DNA of 64,000 bases. It comes from PALSA-612 sp963742925. GTDB taxonomy: Bacteria > Actinomycetota > Thermoleophilia > Gaiellales > Gaiellaceae. The DNA is taken from contig CAVUNV010000007.1 of NCBI GenBank assembly GCA_963742925.1, positions 160,131-224,130 of the forward strand, written 5' to 3'. The notes beneath the pieces were generated by a model that was not told where the DNA came from, did no database searches, and saw only the letters and a program-made list of their open reading frames with translations. Made by a program: the position numbers and the translations under genes. How positions within the stretch are numbered: position 1 is the stretch's first letter; the number at the start of each line of letters is the position of its first letter. Below, piece by piece: positions 61,017 to 64,000 of the stretch.

Positions 61017-62006
61017 GTGGCGGGCGCTGCACCCGACCGGAACCTGGCGCTCGAGCTCGTGCGGGTGACCGAGGCGGCCGCGATGGGCGCCGGCCGCTGG
61101 ATCGGGCGCGGTGAGAAGGAGTCCGCCGACCAGGGCGCCGTCGACGCGATGCGGCACATGCTGCAGACGGTCGCCATGGACGGCGTCGTCGTGATCGGCG
61201 AGGGCGAGAAGGACGAGGCGCCGATGCTCTACAACGGCGAGCGGGTCGGGAACGGGACCGGGGTGGAGGTCGACGTCGCCGTCGACCCGCTCGAGGGGAC
61301 CCGGCTGACGGCGCTCGGACAGCCGAACGCGATCGCGGTGATCGCCGTCGCCGAGCGCGGGTCGATGTTCTTCCCCGGTGCCGCCGTCTACATGAACAAG
61401 ATCGCGGTCGGGCAAGACGCGGCGGAGGCGATCGACATCGACGCGCCGCCGGCCGACAACGTCCGCCGAGTCGCGAAGGCCAAGGGCGTGAGACCGGAGG
61501 ACATCTCGGTGGTCGTCCTCGACCGGGACCGCCACCAGGAGCTGATCCGGGAATTGCGCGAGGTCGGCGCGAGGGTGAACCTGATCACCGACGGGGACGT
61601 CGCGCCCTCGATCGCCGCAGCGCGCGTCCAGTCGAGCGTCGACCTGCTGATGGGGATCGGCGGCACGCCGGAGGGCGTGATCTCGGCGGCGGCGATCAAG
61701 TGCATGGGCGGCGCGATCCAGGGCAAGCTCTGGCCGCGCTCCGACGAGGAGCGGCGGGCGCTCGTCGACGCGGGCTACGACGTCGACCGCGTCCTGACCA
61801 CCGACGATCTCGTCGCCGGAGAGGACGTGTTCGTCGCGGCCACGGGCGTGACGGACGGCGCGCTGCTGAGCGGCGTGCAGTACACGCCCGGCGGCGCGTC
61901 CACGGACTCGATCGTCATGCGCTCACGCTCCGGCACGGTGCGCCGGATCGAGGCCTACCACGCCTTCGACAAGCTGCGCGCGCTCTCCGCCGAGCGCTAC
62001 GACTAG
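61017..62006 (+). CDS. glpX: Fructose-1,6-bisphosphatase class II
   Basis: 329 aa from GTG 61017. LVRVTEAAAMGAGRWIGRGE, VVVIGEGEKDEAPMLYNGER, VDVAVDPLEGTRLTALGQPN and LMGIGGTPEGVISAAAIKCM are the GlpX signatures, with DPLEGT metal site. Hydrolyses FBP to fructose-6-phosphate in gluconeogenesis. Ends overlapping the convergent MBL gene by 4 nt. Confidence 0.96.
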   Translation: MAGAAPDRNLALELVRVTEAAAMGAGRWIGRGEKESADQGAVDAMRHMLQTVAMDGVVVIGEGEKDEAPMLYNGERVGNGTGVEVDVAVDPLEGTRLTALGQPNAIAVIAVAERGSMFFPGAAVYMNKIAVGQDAAEAIDIDAPPADNVRRVAKAKGVRPEDISVVVLDRDRHQELIRELREVGARVNLITDGDVAPSIAAARVQSSVDLLMGIGGTPEGVISAAAIKCMGGAIQGKLWPRSDEERRALVDAGYDVDRVLTTDDLVAGEDVFVAATGVTDGALLSGVQYTPGGASTDSIVMRSRSGTVRRIEAYHAFDKLRALSAERYD

Positions 62007-62698
62007 ACCGTGAGCGAGTGGACGCGGCCGGCCGCGTCCTCCGTGATCGGTTCGCCGTGGCCGACGCCGACGATGCGCGCCTCGAGAGCGGCCATGCGCC
62101 GCACCGAAACGGCGTGTTGCCTCCGGTTCAGCGTGAACGCCGTCCAGCCGGCGCAGAGCGAGGGCCACGTAGCAATCGCATCACCGGCGATCAGGAAGCC
62201 GCGCTCGGGCCAGACAAAGGCGAGGTGGCCCGGCGAGTGGCCGGGCGCATGGAGCACCTGCAGGGGGCCAAAGGCGTCACCGTCGTCGAGGCCTTCGTCC
62301 ACCGGGCAGGGGACGTGCTTCGGCCGGTTCAGTCGCAGCCCGAGCTGAAAGGGGAACAGCCGTAAAGACTGCTTCGGCAGCAAGGTGACGGGCTGTGCGC
62401 GGCGGTCGGCACTGATGATGTCCGCCTCCCAGGCGTGGGCGTGGACCGTCGCGGCGCTTGCCCGCTTCAAGGCTGCCAGGCCCCCGAGGTGCGAGCGGTG
62501 GCCGTGAGTGATCGCGATCCGCTTCAGATCGGTCACGCTCCTGCCGAGCTCGCGAATAGCCTCGAGGACGAGTCGCCCGTCGGTCTCGAACAGCGTGTCG
62601 ACGAGCGACAGCTCGCCGCCCTCCTCGACGAGAAACGCGCTCACACGGCCACCGGCGCCGTGGCCGAGGCGGTGGATGCCGGGAGCAAGCGTGATCAC
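62003..62698 (-). CDS. MBL-fold hydrolase with an altered metal motif
   Basis: 231 aa. VSAFLVEEGGELSLVDTLFE then IAITHGHRSHLGGLAALKRA is the HxHxDH region with Ser replacing the Asp. VLHAPGHSPGHLAFVWPERG (third His) and FLIAGDAIATWPSLCAGWTA (Asp ligand) and ARIVGVGHGEPITEDAAGRV (last His) are intact. Glyoxalase II-like fold. Lost second-metal ligand suggests mono-metal or altered chemistry; substrate unknown. Confidence 0.88.
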   Translation of the reverse strand: MITLAPGIHRLGHGAGGRVSAFLVEEGGELSLVDTLFETDGRLVLEAIRELGRSVTDLKRIAITHGHRSHLGGLAALKRASAATVHAHAWEADIISADRRAQPVTLLPKQSLRLFPFQLGLRLNRPKHVPCPVDEGLDDGDAFGPLQVLHAPGHSPGHLAFVWPERGFLIAGDAIATWPSLCAGWTAFTLNRRQHAVSVRRMAALEARIVGVGHGEPITEDAAGRVHSLTV

Positions 62699-62722
62699 AG
62701 GAGCGCGATCAGGAGCCGGCCG

Positions 62723-63751
62723 TCAGGCAGCCTCGCGTTCCATGTCGGGCGAGTATGACCCCGACCGTGCGGCGCTGTTCAGCCTGGCGCGGTGGTAGTA
62801 CGCCTGCTGCGCCGCCTCGACGTTCTCCGGCTTGCCGCCCCACGCCTTGAGCGCCGGCGCCTGCAACGCGCGGCCGTACGAGAACGAGAGCTGCCACGGG
62901 TGCGGCCCGAGCGCGTTCATCGCGTTCAGGTGAGCGGTCGCGTCCTCGTCCGACTGGCCGCCGGACAGGAAGACGATCCCCGGCACGGCCGCCGGGACAT
63001 GCCGGTAGAAGCAGCGGAGCGTCTGCTCGGCCACTTCCTCGGCGCCCGCCTGCCCGGACGAGTCGTAGCCCGAGAGCACCATGTTCGGCTTCAGCAGCAT
63101 CTGCTCGAAGTGGACACGCTGGTCGCGAAGCTCGGTGAAGACGGCGTGGAGCGTGTGCGCGGTGACGTCGAAGCTGCGCGCGATCGAATGGTCGCCGTCC
63201 ATCAGCACCTCGGGCTCGACGATCGGGACGAGGCCGGCCTCCTGGGAGAGCGCGGCGTAGCGGGCGAGCGCGTGGGCGTTCGTCCACAGGCAGTACTCGC
63301 TGGGAATCCCGGGCCCGATGGTGATCACGGCCCGCCACTTGGCGAAGCGGGCGCCGAGCTCGTAGTACTCGGCCAGGCGCTCACGCAGGCCGTCGAGGCC
63401 CTCGGTGATCTTCTCGCCAGGCGCATTCGCGAGGTCCTTGGCGCCGTTGTCGACCTTGATCCCGGGAATGACCCCCTTGCTCTCGAGCAGCTTCGGAAAC
63501 GGCGTCCCGTCGAGGGAGGACTGCCGGATCGTCTCGTCGTAGAGGATCACGCCGCTGACGAACTCCTCGGCGCCCTCGGTGGTGAACAGCAGGTCGCGAT
63601 AGGCGCGGCGGTTCTCTTCGGTCGATTCGACGCCGATCGAGTCGAAGCGCTTCTTGATCGTCCCGCCCGACTCGTCCGCGGCCAGGATGCCCTTGCCGGG
63701 CGCCACGAGCGCCTGTGCGGTCTCCTCGAGTGACATCGTCTGGGTGGCCAT
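62723..63751 (-). CDS. fba: Fructose-bisphosphate aldolase class I
   Basis: 342 aa from ATG 63751 after gaggaggacag. LVAPGKGILAADESGGTIKK, ILYDETIRQSSLDGTPFPKL, IPGIKVDNGAKDLAN, KWRAVITIGPGIPSEYCLWT, LVPIVEPEVLMDGDHSIARS, MLLKPNMVLSGYDSSGQAG (Schiff-base Lys) and GIVFLSGGQSDEDATAHLNA match the class I (eukaryote-like) aldolases. Cleaves FBP in glycolysis. Single gene. Confidence 0.96.
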   Translation of the reverse strand: MATQTMSLEETAQALVAPGKGILAADESGGTIKKRFDSIGVESTEENRRAYRDLLFTTEGAEEFVSGVILYDETIRQSSLDGTPFPKLLESKGVIPGIKVDNGAKDLANAPGEKITEGLDGLRERLAEYYELGARFAKWRAVITIGPGIPSEYCLWTNAHALARYAALSQEAGLVPIVEPEVLMDGDHSIARSFDVTAHTLHAVFTELRDQRVHFEQMLLKPNMVLSGYDSSGQAGAEEVAEQTLRCFYRHVPAAVPGIVFLSGGQSDEDATAHLNAMNALGPHPWQLSFSYGRALQAPALKAWGGKPENVEAAQQAYYHRARLNSAARSGSYSPDMEREAA

Positions 63752-63930
63752 CTGTCCTCCTCGGCTCTCGGTTCTGCCTCCATTATCGCAGGGGGCCTCG
63801 CGCCGGAACCACTGTCCGGCGCGAGGCGAGCGAGGCGAGGAGGGGAGGGCTGGTCGCCGTCGCTGGAGCCACGAGCATGCCGGAAAACGTGTGTCCTGTC
63901 TGTGGCACTCGGGTAACGTTTCTCCCCCGC

Positions 63931-64000
63931 GCGGACGTAGCTCAGCTGGTAGAGCATTGGCTTCCCAAGCCAAGGGTCGCGGGTTCGATCCCCGTCGTCC
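63931..64000 (+). tRNA. tRNA-Gly (CCC), truncated at the window edge
   Basis: Acceptor GCGGACG, D-arm agctcagctggtagagc, anticodon stem TTGGC with loop ttCCCaa, T-arm cgggttcgatccccg. The last bases of the acceptor 3' strand lie beyond the window. Confidence 0.93.

Overview
The window is GC-rich, densely packed, and reads as a free-living actinobacterium. WhiA, an actinobacterial-type coproheme decarboxylase (ChdC), class II fructose bisphosphatase, class I aldolase, frequent GTG/TTG starts and several apparently leaderless genes fit Actinomycetota. The mix of secreted subtilases, WNEPN-type glycosidases and a DUF5995 protein suggests Thermoleophilia (Gaiellales or Solirubrobacterales relatives), but that is an inference. 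No rRNA, CRISPR array or transposase was seen.

Layout. Positions 1-1.6 kb are the right end of an integrated element (DUF3631 primase fragment and tyrosine integrase). 1.8-7.9 kb is housekeeping: histidine phosphatase, SDR, dGTPase-like protein, DnaG, and a TPP-riboswitch thiGSE operon. 7.9-10.3 kb is a 2.4-kb island (E1) in tRNA-Asn, carrying an excisionase-like gene and a phage major capsid gene but no integrase. 10.3-23.3 kb is host: two secreted subtilases, a phosphoesterase, an MFS exporter, an exonuclease-UvrC fusion, an SPFH protein, a beta-propeller protein and a beta-hydroxyacid dehydrogenase. 23.5-37.9 kb is a 14.3-kb element (E2) in tRNA-Leu: integrase, excisionase, a cassette array of tiny genes, an AAA ATPase, then an HNH-TerS-TerL packaging module. 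A third tRNA-Leu 3'-end copy at 38.26 kb marks an older tandem insertion.

38.3-50.3 kb is host: DUF5995, two secreted glycosidase-like proteins, peroxiredoxin, ChdC, UvrC, a lipoprotein, P5C dehydrogenase and an alkyltransferase. 50.3-55.7 kb is the central-carbon cluster whiA-gap-pgk-tpiA-gpmI, led by a candidate structured RNA. 55.8-64 kb carries an ECF-type sigma factor, a phosphoesterase, an M48 protease, a TrkA-type channel, argS, glpX, an MBL-fold protein, class I aldolase and tRNA-Gly at the edge. Glycolysis and gluconeogenesis genes (gap, pgk, tpiA, gpmI, glpX, fba) are thus clustered within about 12 kb.

Two cautions. First, many genes, including the essential dnaG and pgk, are broken by single-base indels, usually in G or C runs. 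This pattern looks like sequencing or assembly error, so frameshifted genes are annotated as whole genes with the break noted, and decay is not assumed. Second, E1, E2 and the left-edge element each carry a different part of a phage-satellite gene set (capsid; terminase; primase), resembling the phiRv1 or capsid-forming PICI type of element. The most original signal is the array at 25.5-26.9 kb: five tiny genes, three of them clear paralogs, each with its own -10-like box 7-9 nt before the start codon and a shared TCACGC tag after the stop codon.
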